Shown: piece by piece, positions 42,715 to 51,929 of the stretch | Numbering within the stretch: position 1 is the first letter of the stretch | Layout of the letters: every line of letters begins with the position of its first letter | Source of the DNA: Stutzerimonas stutzeri | GTDB lineage: Bacteria; Pseudomonadota; Gammaproteobacteria; Pseudomonadales; Pseudomonadaceae | Assembly: GCF_000219605.1 (NCBI RefSeq) | Contig: NC_015740.1 | Span: forward strand, 868,001-932,000 | Length of the DNA: 64,000 bases | Direction of reading: 5' to 3' | The notes under the pieces: model-generated | Database searches by the model: none | What the model was told of the DNA's origin: nothing | Seen by the model: the letters and a program-made list of their open reading frames with translations, nothing else | Made by a program: the position numbers and the translations under genes

Positions 42715-43743
42715 TTACTCGGGCTTCGGCGTCGTCGCGGTGCTGGCGGGCAGCACCGGGTAGGCTACCTGAGGCTGATCGCCGGTCACGCTGCGCAGGA
42801 AGGCGGTGATGGCGCTGACCTCGTCCTGATTGAGCTGACGGCCCAGCTGGCTGTCGCCCATGATGGCCACCGCCTGCTCCAGTTCCCAGACCTCGCCGCT
42901 GTGGAAGTACGGCGGCGTCAGGGCGACGTTGCGCAGCGGTGCGGCGCGGAAGACGTATTCGTCGCTGGCGGTATTGGTCACCGTGAAGCGGCCCTTGTCG
43001 CCGGCCGGCAGCACTTCGGCACCCGGCTTCTTGACGACGCCGAACGGGAAGTAGCCCTGGCCGCCGAGGTTCACGCCGTTGTGGCAGGCGGAACAGCCCG
43101 CGTCCATGAACAGCGCGAGGCCTTGCTTCTGCTTGTCATCCAGGGCCTTGTCCTCGCCCTTGAGGAAGCGGTCGAACGGTGAGTTCGGCGTGGTGAGGCT
43201 GACTTCGAAGGCTTCCAGCGCATAGGCCATGTTGTCGAAGCTGACCGGGTCCTTGTCTTTCGGGAAGGCCTTCTTGAACTCGGCGGCGTACTCCGGAATG
43301 CTCTTGAGCGTGGCGACGACGCGTTCGGGCGTGCTGTTCATTTCCACGCTCGCCTGGACCGGGCCCTTGGCCTGTTCCTGGAGATCCTTGGCGCGGCCAT
43401 CCCAGAACTGGGCGGCGTTGAACACGGCATTCAGCACGGTGGGCGAGTTGCGCGGGCCTTTCTGCCAGCCATGGCCGATGGACGTCGGCACGTTGTCGCT
43501 GCCGCCGATGCTCAGGTTGTGGCAGGTGTTGCAGCTGATCACATGGCTGCTGGACAGGCGCGGGTCGAACCACAGCTTGTGCCCGAGCATGGCCTGATCC
43601 TCGCTGACCTTCTGGCCACGCACCTCGGTGACTTTGTCCGGAATCGGCTTGAAGATGGCATTGGCGCGTTCGCGAAGATCGTCAGCACTCGCGGCGCCGG
43701 TGACCAATAGGCTGCTAAGCAATAGGGGAAGAGAAGGGCGCAT
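42715..43743 (-). CDS. ccpA: Cytochrome c551 peroxidase (diheme)
   Basis: A 342-residue periplasmic diheme peroxidase: signal peptide (LPLLLSSLLVTGAASA), N-terminal low-potential heme site C-NTC-H (near residue 72) and C-terminal heme site C-SAC-H (near 218) with the later Met ligand. It reduces hydrogen peroxide to water with electrons from cytochrome c or azurin. ATG 43743 has AAGGAG upstream; a GTG one codon earlier is possible. A perfect ANR/DNR box lies 61-74 bases upstream, so it is oxygen-limitation induced like ccpA of other pseudomonads. Confidence 0.94.
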   Translation of the reverse strand: MRPSLPLLLSSLLVTGAASADDLRERANAIFKPIPDKVTEVRGQKVSEDQAMLGHKLWFDPRLSSSHVISCNTCHNLSIGGSDNVPTSIGHGWQKGPRNSPTVLNAVFNAAQFWDGRAKDLQEQAKGPVQASVEMNSTPERVVATLKSIPEYAAEFKKAFPKDKDPVSFDNMAYALEAFEVSLTTPNSPFDRFLKGEDKALDDKQKQGLALFMDAGCSACHNGVNLGGQGYFPFGVVKKPGAEVLPAGDKGRFTVTNTASDEYVFRAAPLRNVALTPPYFHSGEVWELEQAVAIMGDSQLGRQLNQDEVSAITAFLRSVTGDQPQVAYPVLPASTATTPKPE

Positions 43744-43803
43744 CACGGAAGCTCCTTTTTGTGTTGGCTGGCTTTAGGAAGCGCTTTTCCGTCAAGCGAC
43801 CGT

Positions 43804-43817
43804 TTGATCTGCATCAA
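43804..43817 (-). promoter_or_regulatory. ANR/DNR (FNR-type) box upstream of ccpA
   Basis: TTGAT-CTGC-ATCAA is a perfect FNR-type dyad. Its centre lies about 67 bases before the ccpA ATG, which fits a class II activator position (-41.5) with a leader of roughly 25 bases. It lies in the 269-base divergent gap to the Lon-like gene; no other gene is seen there. Confidence 0.8.
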
Positions 43818-44012
43818 GCCCCGGGGCGGTGTCCGCTGCGGCCAAATGTATCCACTTGTGTCATTGCAGCCGCCGCTCGGGTTTTATCGCCGAAACCGGA
43901 CCGTCGGCCGCTGGATGCCCGGCCCGGCTGCCAGCCTTGCGGCGCGCCCGAGGCAACGCCAGAATGACGCCATCAATCGTGGCCGCATGCGCCACTCCAG
44001 CAAGGATTCCCG

Positions 44013-46454
44013 ATGCCTGAAACTGTCGCTGCCGGCTTGCGCCTGGCACCCGATGCGCTGACCCGTCCCTTCGAGCCCAGCCAATTCAACTTCAAGACCA
44101 CCGCCGAGCTTGAGCCCTTTCTCGGCGTGCTCGGTCAGGAGCGCGCCGTCGAGGCGCTGCAATTCGGCGTTGCCATGCCACGACCCGGTTACAACGTCTA
44201 TGTGATGGGCGAGCCGGGCACCGGGCGTTTCTCTTTCGTACGGCGTTACCTGAAGGCCGAAGGCAAGCGACTGCAGACGCCGTCGGACTGGGTCTACGTC
44301 AACAACTTCAACGAGCCCCGTGAGCCGCGCGTGCTCGAGTTGCCCCATGGTGGCGCGGCGGGGTTCATCGCCGACATCAACCAGCTGATCGACAACCTGC
44401 TGGCGACCTTTCCGGCGGTGTTCGAGCATCCGAGTTTCCAGCAGAAGAAGAGCGCCATCGACCGCGCCTTCAACCAGCGCTACGACAAGGCGCTGGACGT
44501 CATCGAGAAGCTTGCGCTCGAGAAGGAAATCGCCCTCTACCGCGACAGCACCAATATCGCCTTCACCCCGATGAAGGACGGCAAGGCGCTGGACGAGACC
44601 GAATTCGCTCAGCTGCCGGAAGCCGAGCGCGAGCGCTACCACGAAGATATTTCCGCGCTGGAAGTGCGGCTGAACGAAGAGCTGGCCAGCCTCCCGCAGT
44701 GGAAGCGCGAGTCCACCAACCAGTTGCGCCAGCTCAATGACGAGACCATCAGTCAGGCACTGCAGCCGCTGCTGGCGCCCCTTTCGGAAAAGTATGCCGA
44801 GAACGCCGGCATCGAGGCTTATCTGCAGGCGGTGCAGGTCAACCTGCTGAAGACCGTGGTCGAGCAGCTGGTCGACGAGAACCGCCCGGAGGCACAGAAC
44901 CGCGTGCTGCTCGAGGAGCAGTACAGCCCGAGCCTGGTGGTCGGCCACCCGGTCGATGGCGGCGCGCCGGTGGTGTTCGAGCCGCACCCGACCTTCGACA
45001 ACCTGTTCGGCCGTATCGAATACGGTACCGACCAGGGCGCGCTTTATACCAGCTACCGCCAGCTGCGCCCCGGCGCCCTGCATCGCGCCAATGGCGGCTT
45101 TCTCATGCTGGAGGCCGAGAAGCTGCTCAGCGAGCCCTTCGTCTGGGAGGCGCTCAAGCGCGCCCTGCAATCGCGCAAGCTGAAGATGGAGTCGCCGTTG
45201 GCCGAGCTGGGTCGCCTGGCCACGGTGACGCTGACGCCGCAGGTCATCCCGCTGAACGTCAAGGTGATCATCATCGGCTCGCGCCAGCTCTATTACACGC
45301 TGCAGGACCTGGATCCGGACTTCCAGGAGATGTTCCGCGTGCTGGTGGACTTTGACGAGGACATCCCGCTGGCCGAGGACAGCCTCGAGCAGTTCGCCCA
45401 GCTGATGAAAACCCGCACATCGGAAGAGGGCATGGCCCCTCTCACCTCGGCAGCGGTGGCGCGCCTGGCAACCTACAGCGCACGTCTGGCCGAGCATCAG
45501 GGGCGGTTGTCGGCGCGCATTGGCGACCTGTTCCAGCTGGTCAGCGAGGCCGACTTCATTCGCCAGCTGGCCAAGGACGAGGTGACGGACGTCGGCCATA
45601 TCGAGCGTGCACTGAAGGCCAAGGCCACGCGTACGGGCCGCGTTTCGGCGCGGATTCTCGAGGACATCCTCGCCGGCGTGATCCTGATCGACAGTGAGGG
45701 TGCGGCGATCGGCAAGTGCAACGGCCTGACCGTGCTGGAAGTCGGTGATTCGGCATTCGGTATGCCGGCACGCATCTCCGCCACCGTCTATCCGGGTGGT
45801 TCAGGCATCGTCGACATCGAACGTGAGGTCAACCTCGGCCAGCCGATCCACTCCAAGGGGGTGATGATCCTCACTGGCTACCTGGGCAGCCGCTACGCCC
45901 AGGAGTTTCCCCTGGAGATTTCCGCGAGCATCGCGCTGGAACAGTCCTACGGTTACGTCGATGGCGACAGCGCCTCGCTGGGCGAGTGCTGTGCGCTGAT
46001 CTCGGCGCTGTCGCGCACACCGCTCAAGCAGTGCTTCGCCATCACCGGCTCGATCAACCAGTTCGGTGAAGTGCAGGCGGTCGGCGGGGTCAACGAGAAG
46101 ATCGAAGGCTTCTTCCGCCTCTGCGAGGCGCGCGGCCTGACCGGCGAGCAGGGGGTGATCATCCCGTTCGCCAACGTCACCACCCTCATGCTCGATGAGC
46201 GCGTGCTGGAGGCCGTACGCCAGCAGCGCTTCCACGTCTATGCTGTAAGACAGGTGGATGAGGCGTTGTCGCTGCTGGTGGGCGAGGATGTGGGCGCGGC
46301 CAATGAGCAGGGCCACTTTCCCAAGGGCAGCGTGAACGCCAGGGTAGTCGAACGGCTGCGCGACATCGCCGAGATCGAACTGGAAGAGGAAGGCAAGGGC
46401 GAGACGGCGGCGGCGCCGGAGCAAGAGGCTGCCAAATCCGAAGGGAGCAGCTGA
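44013..46454 (+). CDS. Lon-like ATP-dependent protease (LonB/YcbZ type)
   Basis: An 813-residue protein with a divergent N-terminal domain, an AAA+ domain whose P-loop is MGEPGTGRFSFV (about 64-75), an embedded helical insertion (about 150-300), and a C-terminal Lon protease domain carrying the Ser-Lys dyad: Ser in DGDSASLGECC (near 653) and Lys in GVNEKIEGFF (near 696). It lacks the Lon N-terminal substrate domain and belongs to the AAA-family proteins related to E. coli YcbZ. Substrates are unknown. The last about 35 residues are Glu-rich and disordered. Divergent from ccpA. Confidence 0.88.
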   Translation: MPETVAAGLRLAPDALTRPFEPSQFNFKTTAELEPFLGVLGQERAVEALQFGVAMPRPGYNVYVMGEPGTGRFSFVRRYLKAEGKRLQTPSDWVYVNNFNEPREPRVLELPHGGAAGFIADINQLIDNLLATFPAVFEHPSFQQKKSAIDRAFNQRYDKALDVIEKLALEKEIALYRDSTNIAFTPMKDGKALDETEFAQLPEAERERYHEDISALEVRLNEELASLPQWKRESTNQLRQLNDETISQALQPLLAPLSEKYAENAGIEAYLQAVQVNLLKTVVEQLVDENRPEAQNRVLLEEQYSPSLVVGHPVDGGAPVVFEPHPTFDNLFGRIEYGTDQGALYTSYRQLRPGALHRANGGFLMLEAEKLLSEPFVWEALKRALQSRKLKMESPLAELGRLATVTLTPQVIPLNVKVIIIGSRQLYYTLQDLDPDFQEMFRVLVDFDEDIPLAEDSLEQFAQLMKTRTSEEGMAPLTSAAVARLATYSARLAEHQGRLSARIGDLFQLVSEADFIRQLAKDEVTDVGHIERALKAKATRTGRVSARILEDILAGVILIDSEGAAIGKCNGLTVLEVGDSAFGMPARISATVYPGGSGIVDIEREVNLGQPIHSKGVMILTGYLGSRYAQEFPLEISASIALEQSYGYVDGDSASLGECCALISALSRTPLKQCFAITGSINQFGEVQAVGGVNEKIEGFFRLCEARGLTGEQGVIIPFANVTTLMLDERVLEAVRQQRFHVYAVRQVDEALSLLVGEDVGAANEQGHFPKGSVNARVVERLRDIAEIELEEEGKGETAAAPEQEAAKSEGSS

Positions 46455-46628
46455 ACGTCGCCATTGTGCGGTTTTTGAACGGAACGATAGGGCGCGCGGC
46501 GGGTCTGCAGTGGAGAAGGGCATGCACCCTTCATTCACAGGATTATCCACAGCTTCAGGGGATAAACAGGCTCTCGCGCTACATCCGTGCTGGATGTTCC
46601 GCGTCAGCCCGACGCGAGGATTGCCGTC

Positions 46629-46955
46629 ATGCCGCACAACCTTTGTCTCAACCGCCAGTGCCTGGGCCTGGTTACCCGTATCGAATGCGTTATCCGCCCC
46701 CTCGCTGGCGGCAATGGCCTATGGACGCTGCTCTGCGCCGCTGGGCTGGCCGATGGTCAGCCCACCGCGATCAAGGTTCAGGGCCCCTTCCATGGGCCGG
46801 CCATGGCTGAGTCGGTGCTGCAGGCCATCGCCGACAATCTCGTCGGGCAGGGCTACCGCGAATCGGACGATCCCTCCATCTGGCAGCTGCACATGCAGGC
46901 CGAGCTGCGGCGAGTCAATGCCAACCAGGGGCGCTTCCTCAGCGGCTGGGAATGA
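46629..46955 (+). CDS. Conserved hypothetical protein, 108 residues
   Basis: Starting at ATG 46629 with AGGA eight bases upstream, the frame encodes a soluble 108-residue protein with well-formed alternation of strands and helices (LVTRIECVIRPLAGG, TAIKVQGPFHGPAMAESVLQAIADNLVGQGY). I do not recognise a named domain. Upstream frames extending to 46510 or 46587 are in other or unsupported contexts. It lies alone between the Lon-like gene and the UPF0114 gene. Confidence 0.6.
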   Translation: MPHNLCLNRQCLGLVTRIECVIRPLAGGNGLWTLLCAAGLADGQPTAIKVQGPFHGPAMAESVLQAIADNLVGQGYRESDDPSIWQLHMQAELRRVNANQGRFLSGWE

Positions 46956-47048
46956 TCGTCACAGCGTCATCGATGTGCGGCCTTCTGGCGCTGACCTGCC
47001 GGTGACGGCCCGGTTCTGTCCTGGCGCCACGATGACCCTTTGCCCGCC

Positions 47049-47077
47049 TTGGTCCGCTCGACCCTGCTGCGTATACT
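47049..47077 (+). promoter_or_regulatory. Sigma-70 promoter of the UPF0114 gene
   Basis: TTGGTC (47049-47054), 17-base spacer, TATACT (47072-47077), ending 33 bases before the ATG. Confidence 0.5.
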
Positions 47078-47109
47078 CGCGCCTCGTTCAATTACCGCTG
47101 TGAGACCTC

Positions 47110-47598
47110 ATGGAACGCATTCTCGAGAACGCCATGTATGCCGCTCGCTGGCTGCTGGCGCCCATCTATTTCGGTCTGGCATTTGCGCTGCTGGCCCTGG
47201 CGATCAAGTTCTTTCAGGAGATCTTCCATATCCTGCCGATGATCCTCTCCATCAGCGAGGCGGATCTGGTGCTGACCCTGCTGTCGCTGATCGACATGGC
47301 GCTGGTCGGCGGGCTGCTGGTGATGGTGATGATCTCCGGCTACGAGAATTTCGTTTCGCAACTGGACGTGGACGAGGGCAAGGAAAAGCTCGACTGGCTC
47401 GGCAAGATGGATTCCAGCTCGCTGAAGCTCAAGGTCGCCGCCTCCATCGTGGCGATTTCCTCTATCCACCTGCTGCGTATGTTCATGGACGTACAGCAGA
47501 TCGATAGCGAAAAGCTGATGTGGTACGTGATCATCCACCTCACCTTCGTGGTGTCGGCCTTTGCCATGGGTTACATGGACAAGATCACCAAGCACTGA
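47110..47598 (+). CDS. UPF0114 / TIGR00645 family membrane protein (YqhA-like)
   Basis: A 162-residue inner-membrane protein with about four transmembrane helices (about 11-33, 56-76, 111-128, 138-153). It matches UPF0114 by its N-terminal [18 protein letters not shown], the central [24 protein letters not shown] and the C-terminal [14 protein letters not shown]. The function is unknown. It has its own promoter (TTGGTC-17-TATACT). Confidence 0.88.
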   Translation: MERILENAMYAARWLLAPIYFGLAFALLALAIKFFQEIFHILPMILSISEADLVLTLLSLIDMALVGGLLVMVMISGYENFVSQLDVDEGKEKLDWLGKMDSSSLKLKVAASIVAISSIHLLRMFMDVQQIDSEKLMWYVIIHLTFVVSAFAMGYMDKITKH

Positions 47599-47630
47599 CA
47601 CCTCGCCTGCGGCAGTCATCGGAAAAGCTG

Positions 47631-47662
47631 TACAGAATTATTGTTTTGTTCAATATTCTGTA
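47631..47662. promoter_or_regulatory. Inverted repeat operator candidate upstream of the DUF6482 gene
   Basis: TACAGAAT (47631-47638) and ATTCTGTA (47655-47662) are perfect inverted arms separated by 16 AT-rich bases, ending 23 bases before the ATG. The separation of one and a half helical turns and the AT-rich centre suggest a dimeric regulator site or overlapping promoter; no known regulator matches. Confidence 0.45.
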
Positions 47663-47685
47663 TCGTTATTTCCTGAGTACTTGCC

Positions 47686-47991
47686 ATGAACCTGAGCGAC
47701 CTCGCCCGGCATGCCAATGCGGGGCGTATCGATGCCCTCGAGCTGATTTCCCTTGAGGGCGGCATCTATATCCTCGACATCTATCTGCAAGGCCAGCGAC
47801 ACGCGCTGGTCGACGAGCGCGGCAGCGTTTGCCATCTGCGCTCGGTCGAGCACGCGCGCGACCTGCTGCGCGACCTTCCCGAGCTGCCATTCCATCTGGT
47901 GCAGCAGTCCCCTTATGACGAGATGTGCGGCCTGGCGGATGGCGTTCGCGAGCCGCTGCGCGTACCCATCGGCATGCGTTCGCAGTGGTGA
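47686..47991 (+). CDS. DUF6482 family protein
   Basis: A 101-residue soluble protein resembling the pseudomonad DUF6482 family: LSDLARHANAGRIDALELISLEGGIYI at the start, followed by VDERG and HARDLLRDLP. The function is unknown. It lies 34 bases upstream of the photolyase gene on the same strand, so the two are probably co-transcribed from the region containing the 8-base inverted repeat. Confidence 0.8.
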   Translation: MNLSDLARHANAGRIDALELISLEGGIYILDIYLQGQRHALVDERGSVCHLRSVEHARDLLRDLPELPFHLVQQSPYDEMCGLADGVREPLRVPIGMRSQW

Positions 47992-48025
47992 GACTCGCCA
48001 GGGCGTGTGCTGAAGGCGCTTCGCT

Positions 48026-49561
48026 GTGAGCGTAGCGGCGCTGCGGCTGGTGCTGGGGGACCAGCTGAGCTTCGAGCTGTCCGCCCTCGAAGGTCTTGAT
48101 GTGGCGCGTGACCGGGTGCTGCTCGCGGAAGTGGCGGAGGAGGCAGGTCACGTTCCCCATCATCCGCAGAAGATCGCCTTCATATTCAGCGCCATGCGCC
48201 ACTTTGCCGAGGCACTGCGGCTGCGCGGCGTGGCGGTGGACTATGTACGGCTCGACGATCCGGCCAACAGTGGCTCGCTGGCCGGCGAGCTGCTCCGTTT
48301 CGCGACGCTGCATCGGCCACGATCGATTCATGTCACCGAGGCCGGCGACTGGCGCGTCGAGCAGGCGCTCAACGGTTGCGGCCTGCCAATCACCTGGCAT
48401 GCCGATCGGCGTTTCATCTGCTCGCGCAGCGAGTTCGCGCGTTGGGCACAGGGCAAGGCGCAGTTGCGCATGGAGTTCTTCTACCGCGAGATGCGGCGTC
48501 GAACCGGCTTGCTGCTGAATCCGGATGGCTCACCGGAGGGTGGTGTCTGGAATCTCGACGCCGACAATCGCAAGGCGCTGCCGCGCGGGTTACATGGCCC
48601 GATCAGGCTGTCCCTTACGGCCGATGACATTACCCGTGAAGTGCTGACACTGGTGAGCTCACGCTTCGCCCATCACTACGGCGGCCTGGATGGCTTCGAT
48701 TACCCGGTGACCCACGCCGAGGCCGAGCAGCTCTGGAAGCACTTTTTGGATTTCGGCCTGGCGGCGTTCGGTGATTACCAGAACGCCATGGCCAGCGGCG
48801 ATCCCTTTCTGTTTCATGCGCGCATCGCCGCGGCGCTCAACGTCGGACTGCTCGACCTACGGCGACTGTGCGCCGATGTCGAGGCGGCCTATCGAACGGG
48901 GAACGTGGCGCTGAACGCGGCCGAGGGCTTCATTCGTCAGCTGATCGGCTGGCGCGAGTACGTGCGCGGCATCTACTGGCTGCAGATGCCCGACTATGCG
49001 CGGCGCAATGCATTCGGCAACGACCGACCACTGCCGGAGTTCTACTGGACCGGTCGGACGCGGATGAACTGCATGCGCCAGGTGATCGGCCAGACGCTCG
49101 AACTGGCCTACGCGCATCATATCCAGCGGCTGATGGTGACTGGCAACTTCGCCCTGCTCGCGGGTATCGCACCGCCTGCGCTGTGCGACTGGTACCTGGC
49201 CGTCTACATGGATGCCTTCGAGTGGGTGGAGCTGCCCAACGTGCTGGGCATGGTGCTGCACGCCGACGGTGGTTACCTGGGGTCCAAGCCTTACTGCGCG
49301 AGCGGCCAGTACATCAAGCGGATGTCCGATTACTGCCAGGGTTGCTCATACAGCGTGGCCGAGAGCACGACGGAGAATGCCTGTCCGTTCAACGCGCTGT
49401 ACTGGCATTTCCTGATGCGCCACCGTGAGCGGCTGCAGGGCAATCCACGAATGACCATGGTCTATCGCAACTTGACCCGCATGGACGAGGCCAGGCAGCA
49501 AGCGCTCTGGCAGCGTGGCGAGGCGCTGCTGGCACGGCTGGATGCTGGGGATTCCTTGTGA
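48026..49561 (+). CDS. Iron-sulfur bacterial cryptochrome/photolyase (FeS-BCP, PhrB type)
   Basis: A 511-residue protein of the cryptochrome/photolyase-related (DUF523/DPRP) class: photolyase-like N-terminal domain ([10 protein letters not shown] at 6-15) and a C-terminal FAD domain. Four cysteines expected for the [4Fe-4S] cluster are present: one in RMNCMRQ (near 351), two in DYCQGCSY (near 438 and 441) and one in ENACPFN (near 454), in line with Agrobacterium PhrB (C350, C438, C441, C454). Relatives repair (6-4) photoproducts under blue light. It starts at GTG 48026 and its stop overlaps the DUF2256 gene by four bases. Confidence 0.9.
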   Translation: MSVAALRLVLGDQLSFELSALEGLDVARDRVLLAEVAEEAGHVPHHPQKIAFIFSAMRHFAEALRLRGVAVDYVRLDDPANSGSLAGELLRFATLHRPRSIHVTEAGDWRVEQALNGCGLPITWHADRRFICSRSEFARWAQGKAQLRMEFFYREMRRRTGLLLNPDGSPEGGVWNLDADNRKALPRGLHGPIRLSLTADDITREVLTLVSSRFAHHYGGLDGFDYPVTHAEAEQLWKHFLDFGLAAFGDYQNAMASGDPFLFHARIAAALNVGLLDLRRLCADVEAAYRTGNVALNAAEGFIRQLIGWREYVRGIYWLQMPDYARRNAFGNDRPLPEFYWTGRTRMNCMRQVIGQTLELAYAHHIQRLMVTGNFALLAGIAPPALCDWYLAVYMDAFEWVELPNVLGMVLHADGGYLGSKPYCASGQYIKRMSDYCQGCSYSVAESTTENACPFNALYWHFLMRHRERLQGNPRMTMVYRNLTRMDEARQQALWQRGEALLARLDAGDSL

Positions 49562-49686
49562 GAAGGAAGGCCGACCTGCCATCGAAGGTTTGTGCCCGCT
49601 GCGGCCTGCCGTTCACCTGGCGCAGGAAGTGGGCGCGCTGCTGGGATGAAGTGCGTTACTGCTCGCAGCGCTGCCGGGGCAGGTGA
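49558..49686 (+). CDS. DUF2256 small zinc-ribbon-like protein
   Basis: A 42-residue protein starting at GTG 49558, overlapping the photolyase stop by four bases (GTGA). It has the DUF2256 pattern: C12-ARC15 ... [21 protein letters not shown], with paired cysteines suited to zinc binding. DUF2256 proteins frequently sit beside cryptochrome/photolyase genes; the coupling here supports a functional link. It is too short to be found by most ORF finders. Confidence 0.85.
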   Translation: MRRKADLPSKVCARCGLPFTWRRKWARCWDEVRYCSQRCRGR

Positions 49687-49759
49687 GCCACGCTGCGACG
49701 ACTCCGGCTGTTCGGCTGTGCTAGTCTGGCCGACCTTTTTTACCTGACCGGAGCCCGGC

Positions 49760-50377
49760 ATGACCGAACTCAATCTCTCCACCGACGAAACCCGCGTCAG
49801 CTACGGCATTGGCCGTCAGCTGGGTGATCAGCTGCGTGACAACCCGCCGCCGGGTGTCAGCCTCGACGCGGTGATCGCCGGTATTCGTGACGCGTTCGCC
49901 GGTGCTGCCAGCCAGGTCAGCCCCGAGGCGCTGAATGCCAGCTTCGCGGTGATCCGCCAGCGCATGCAGGTCGAAGCTCAGCAGAAGGCCGAGGCCGCCG
50001 CTGCCGAAGGCCGTGCCTTCCTCGCCGAAAACGCCAAGCGCGACGGCGTGGTGGTGCTGGAATCCGGTCTGCAGTATGAAGTGCTGTCCGCAGGCGACGG
50101 CGCCAAGCCGACCCGCGAAGACAGCGTGCGGACCCACTACCACGGCACCCTGATCGACGGCAGCGTGTTTGACAGCTCCTACCAGCGCGGCCAGCCGGCC
50201 GAGTTCCCGGTCGGAGGTGTCATCGCCGGCTGGACCGAGGCGCTGCAGCTGATGAATGCCGGTAGCAAATGGCGCCTCTATGTGCCGAGCGAACTGGCCT
50301 ATGGTGCGCAGGGCGTCGGTAGCATCCCGCCGCACAGTACGCTGGTGTTCGACGTCGAACTGCTGGACGTGCTCTGA
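49760..50377 (+). CDS. fklB: FKBP-type peptidyl-prolyl cis-trans isomerase FklB
   Basis: A 205-residue isomerase with an N-terminal dimerisation domain (RVSYGIGRQLGDQL at 12-25, then a long helix rich in Ala/Glu/Gln) and a C-terminal FKBP domain (VRTHYHGTLIDGSVFDSSYQ start near 124; FPVGGVIAGWTEALQ near 150; LAYGAQGVGSIPPHSTLVFDVEL start near 178). This layout is that of FKBP22/FklB. No signal peptide is seen, so it is probably cytoplasmic. Confidence 0.92.
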   Translation: MTELNLSTDETRVSYGIGRQLGDQLRDNPPPGVSLDAVIAGIRDAFAGAASQVSPEALNASFAVIRQRMQVEAQQKAEAAAAEGRAFLAENAKRDGVVVLESGLQYEVLSAGDGAKPTREDSVRTHYHGTLIDGSVFDSSYQRGQPAEFPVGGVIAGWTEALQLMNAGSKWRLYVPSELAYGAQGVGSIPPHSTLVFDVELLDVL

Positions 50378-50486
50378 CGCGGTTGCGATCGACGGTCTCT
50401 CGGTAGCTGTCGCGCAATGCGCGGCGGCGCTGGCCACGGGACGCACGTGTTCCCACCTCGGTGCGTGCGTTCAGGCCTCGATCGGC

Positions 50487-50714
50487 TCAGGGGCGCAACG
50501 CCCGGGCATAGCTGAACAGAAACAGATTGCGGATCTGCTCCTTGAGTACGCAGGGCTCGTTCGTGCTGAGCTCCTGCAGGTCGAGATCGCCCTGCTCGCG
50601 CAGCTCCTCCAGCGCCTCTCCTTCCAGTGAAACGCACACCGCGCCGGTGTTGCGGTCGAGTATCCGCAGGTAGGGTTGCGGCCGGTCCAGCCAGGCATCG
50701 ATCAGATAGGTCAT
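50487..50714 (-). CDS. Small conserved hypothetical protein (PA4570-like), probable Fur target
   Basis: A 75-residue protein starting at ATG 50714 (GGAGGTGCCGC upstream), beginning MTYLIDAWLDRP and followed by LRILDRNTGAVCVSLEGEALEELREQGDL. By size, sequence feel and position (between fklB and ispB) it corresponds to PA4570 of P. aeruginosa. No function is known. A Fur-like site lies at 50736-50754, just upstream of the ribosome-binding site, predicting iron repression. Confidence 0.75.
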   Translation of the reverse strand: MTYLIDAWLDRPQPYLRILDRNTGAVCVSLEGEALEELREQGDLDLQELSTNEPCVLKEQIRNLFLFSYARALRP

Positions 50715-50735
50715 GCGGCACCTCCCATTCAGTTT

Positions 50736-50754
50736 GTTAATGAGAATAATTGTT
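50736..50754 (-). promoter_or_regulatory. Fur box upstream of the small PA4570-like gene
   Basis: GTTAATGAGAATAATTGTT matches the 19-base Fur consensus at 14 of 19 positions by my count, and the inverted core GAATAA-TTG-TTATTC continues to 50757. It lies 22-40 bases before the start codon, over the expected promoter. Confidence 0.6.
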
Positions 50755-50858
50755 ATTCGCAAATATGCAAGCGCAATTATTCACCGCTCATGCGAGCGGA
50801 GAGGAGGGGCTTGATAGGAGGGGCGAGCTGCGCGCTTGGCGCAGCGTCAAGAAGGGTG

Positions 50859-51827
50859 TCAGTGCGTGCGGGCTACCGCGAAGCGGCAAAGCTGGACCAG
50901 TGCGTTGCGATACTGATTGGCCGGAATGACTTCGAGGCAGGCGATGGCGCGTTCGGCATAGTCGCGGGCGAGCTTGGCGGTGTAGTCCAGGGCGCCGGAC
51001 GCCTCGACTGCGCTGCGGATGCTCTCCAGATCTTCCAGTCCGCCTTTCTGGATGGCCTTGCGCACCAGGGCAGCCTGTTCGGCGGTGCCTTCGCGCATCG
51101 TGTAGATCAGCGGTAGCGTGGGTTTGCCTTCGGCGAGGTCATCGCCAACGTTCTTGCCGAGGGTTTCGGCATCACCTTGGTAGTCGAGCAGATCATCCAC
51201 CAGCTGGAACGCGATGCCGAGGTGGTCGCCGAAGGTACGCAGCGCCTCGCGCTGCTGCTCGCTGGCGCCGGCCAGCGTGGCGGCACTGTGCGTCGAGGCC
51301 TCGAAGAGCATCGCGGTCTTGCCGCGGATGACTTCCATGTAGATCTCTTCGGTGGTGCTGGCGTCGCGAACCTTCGACAACTGCAGCACTTCGCCTTCGG
51401 CGATGACCCGGGTCGCTTGGGAAATGATGCGCATGACGGGCATCGAATCCAGTTCGACCATCATCTCGAACGAGCGCGCATATAGAAAGTCGCCAACCAG
51501 CACGCTGGGCGCGTTGCCCCATAGCGCATTGGCGGTGGAGCGGCCACGACGCATGCCGGACATATCGACGACGTCGTCATGCAGCAGCGTGGAGGTGTGG
51601 AGGAATTCGATGATGGCGGCGAGCAGGCGCAATTGCTCACCCTGATGGCCCAGCGCGCTGCCGCTCAGCAGCACCAGCAGCGGGCGCAGGCGTTTGCCGC
51701 CGGCCGAAGTGATGTAATCCCCGATCTTTTCCACCAGAGGAACGCGCGAAGTCAGCTGCTTGCGGATGATGCCGTCGACAGCGGCAAAATCGTCCGCCAC
51801 AACTTGATAGAAAGGCTGGGGTTGCAT
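50859..51827 (-). CDS. ispB: Octaprenyl/polyprenyl diphosphate synthase IspB
   Basis: A 322-residue trans-prenyltransferase with the two Asp-rich motifs [15 protein letters not shown] (about 81-95) and [13 protein letters not shown] (about 208-220) and the GGKRLRPLL segment (about 44-52). It extends farnesyl diphosphate to make the ubiquinone side chain. The length equals E. coli IspB (323). Divergent from rplU, as in other pseudomonads. Confidence 0.95.
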   Translation of the reverse strand: MQPQPFYQVVADDFAAVDGIIRKQLTSRVPLVEKIGDYITSAGGKRLRPLLVLLSGSALGHQGEQLRLLAAIIEFLHTSTLLHDDVVDMSGMRRGRSTANALWGNAPSVLVGDFLYARSFEMMVELDSMPVMRIISQATRVIAEGEVLQLSKVRDASTTEEIYMEVIRGKTAMLFEASTHSAATLAGASEQQREALRTFGDHLGIAFQLVDDLLDYQGDAETLGKNVGDDLAEGKPTLPLIYTMREGTAEQAALVRKAIQKGGLEDLESIRSAVEASGALDYTAKLARDYAERAIACLEVIPANQYRNALVQLCRFAVARTH

Positions 51828-51900
51828 CGGGGACTCCTCGCAGATTGCGCGGCATGCTAGGGGGCGGGTCTGGCACTGTCAAGGCAACGCCCTTTGGCTA

Positions 51901-51929
51901 TTGCGCGGGGTGTGGTGCATGCGTACAAT
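51901..51929 (+). promoter_or_regulatory. Sigma-70 promoter of rplU-rpmA
   Basis: TTGCGC (51901-51906), a 17-base spacer and TACAAT (51924-51929), leaving a leader of about 130 bases before rplU. No other gene is seen in the 241-base ispB-rplU gap. Confidence 0.55.

Noticed and set aside
46510..47103. A 197-codon frame covering the 108-residue hypothetical gene
   Set aside because: It lacks a plausible start context and its composition (Pro/Ser/Arg/Cys) is that of an out-of-frame reading; the 46629 frame is better formed.
47628..47643. CTGTACAG as a LexA (SOS) site before the DUF6482/photolyase genes
   Set aside because: The two halves are adjacent; a LexA site needs eight bases between CTGT and ACAG.
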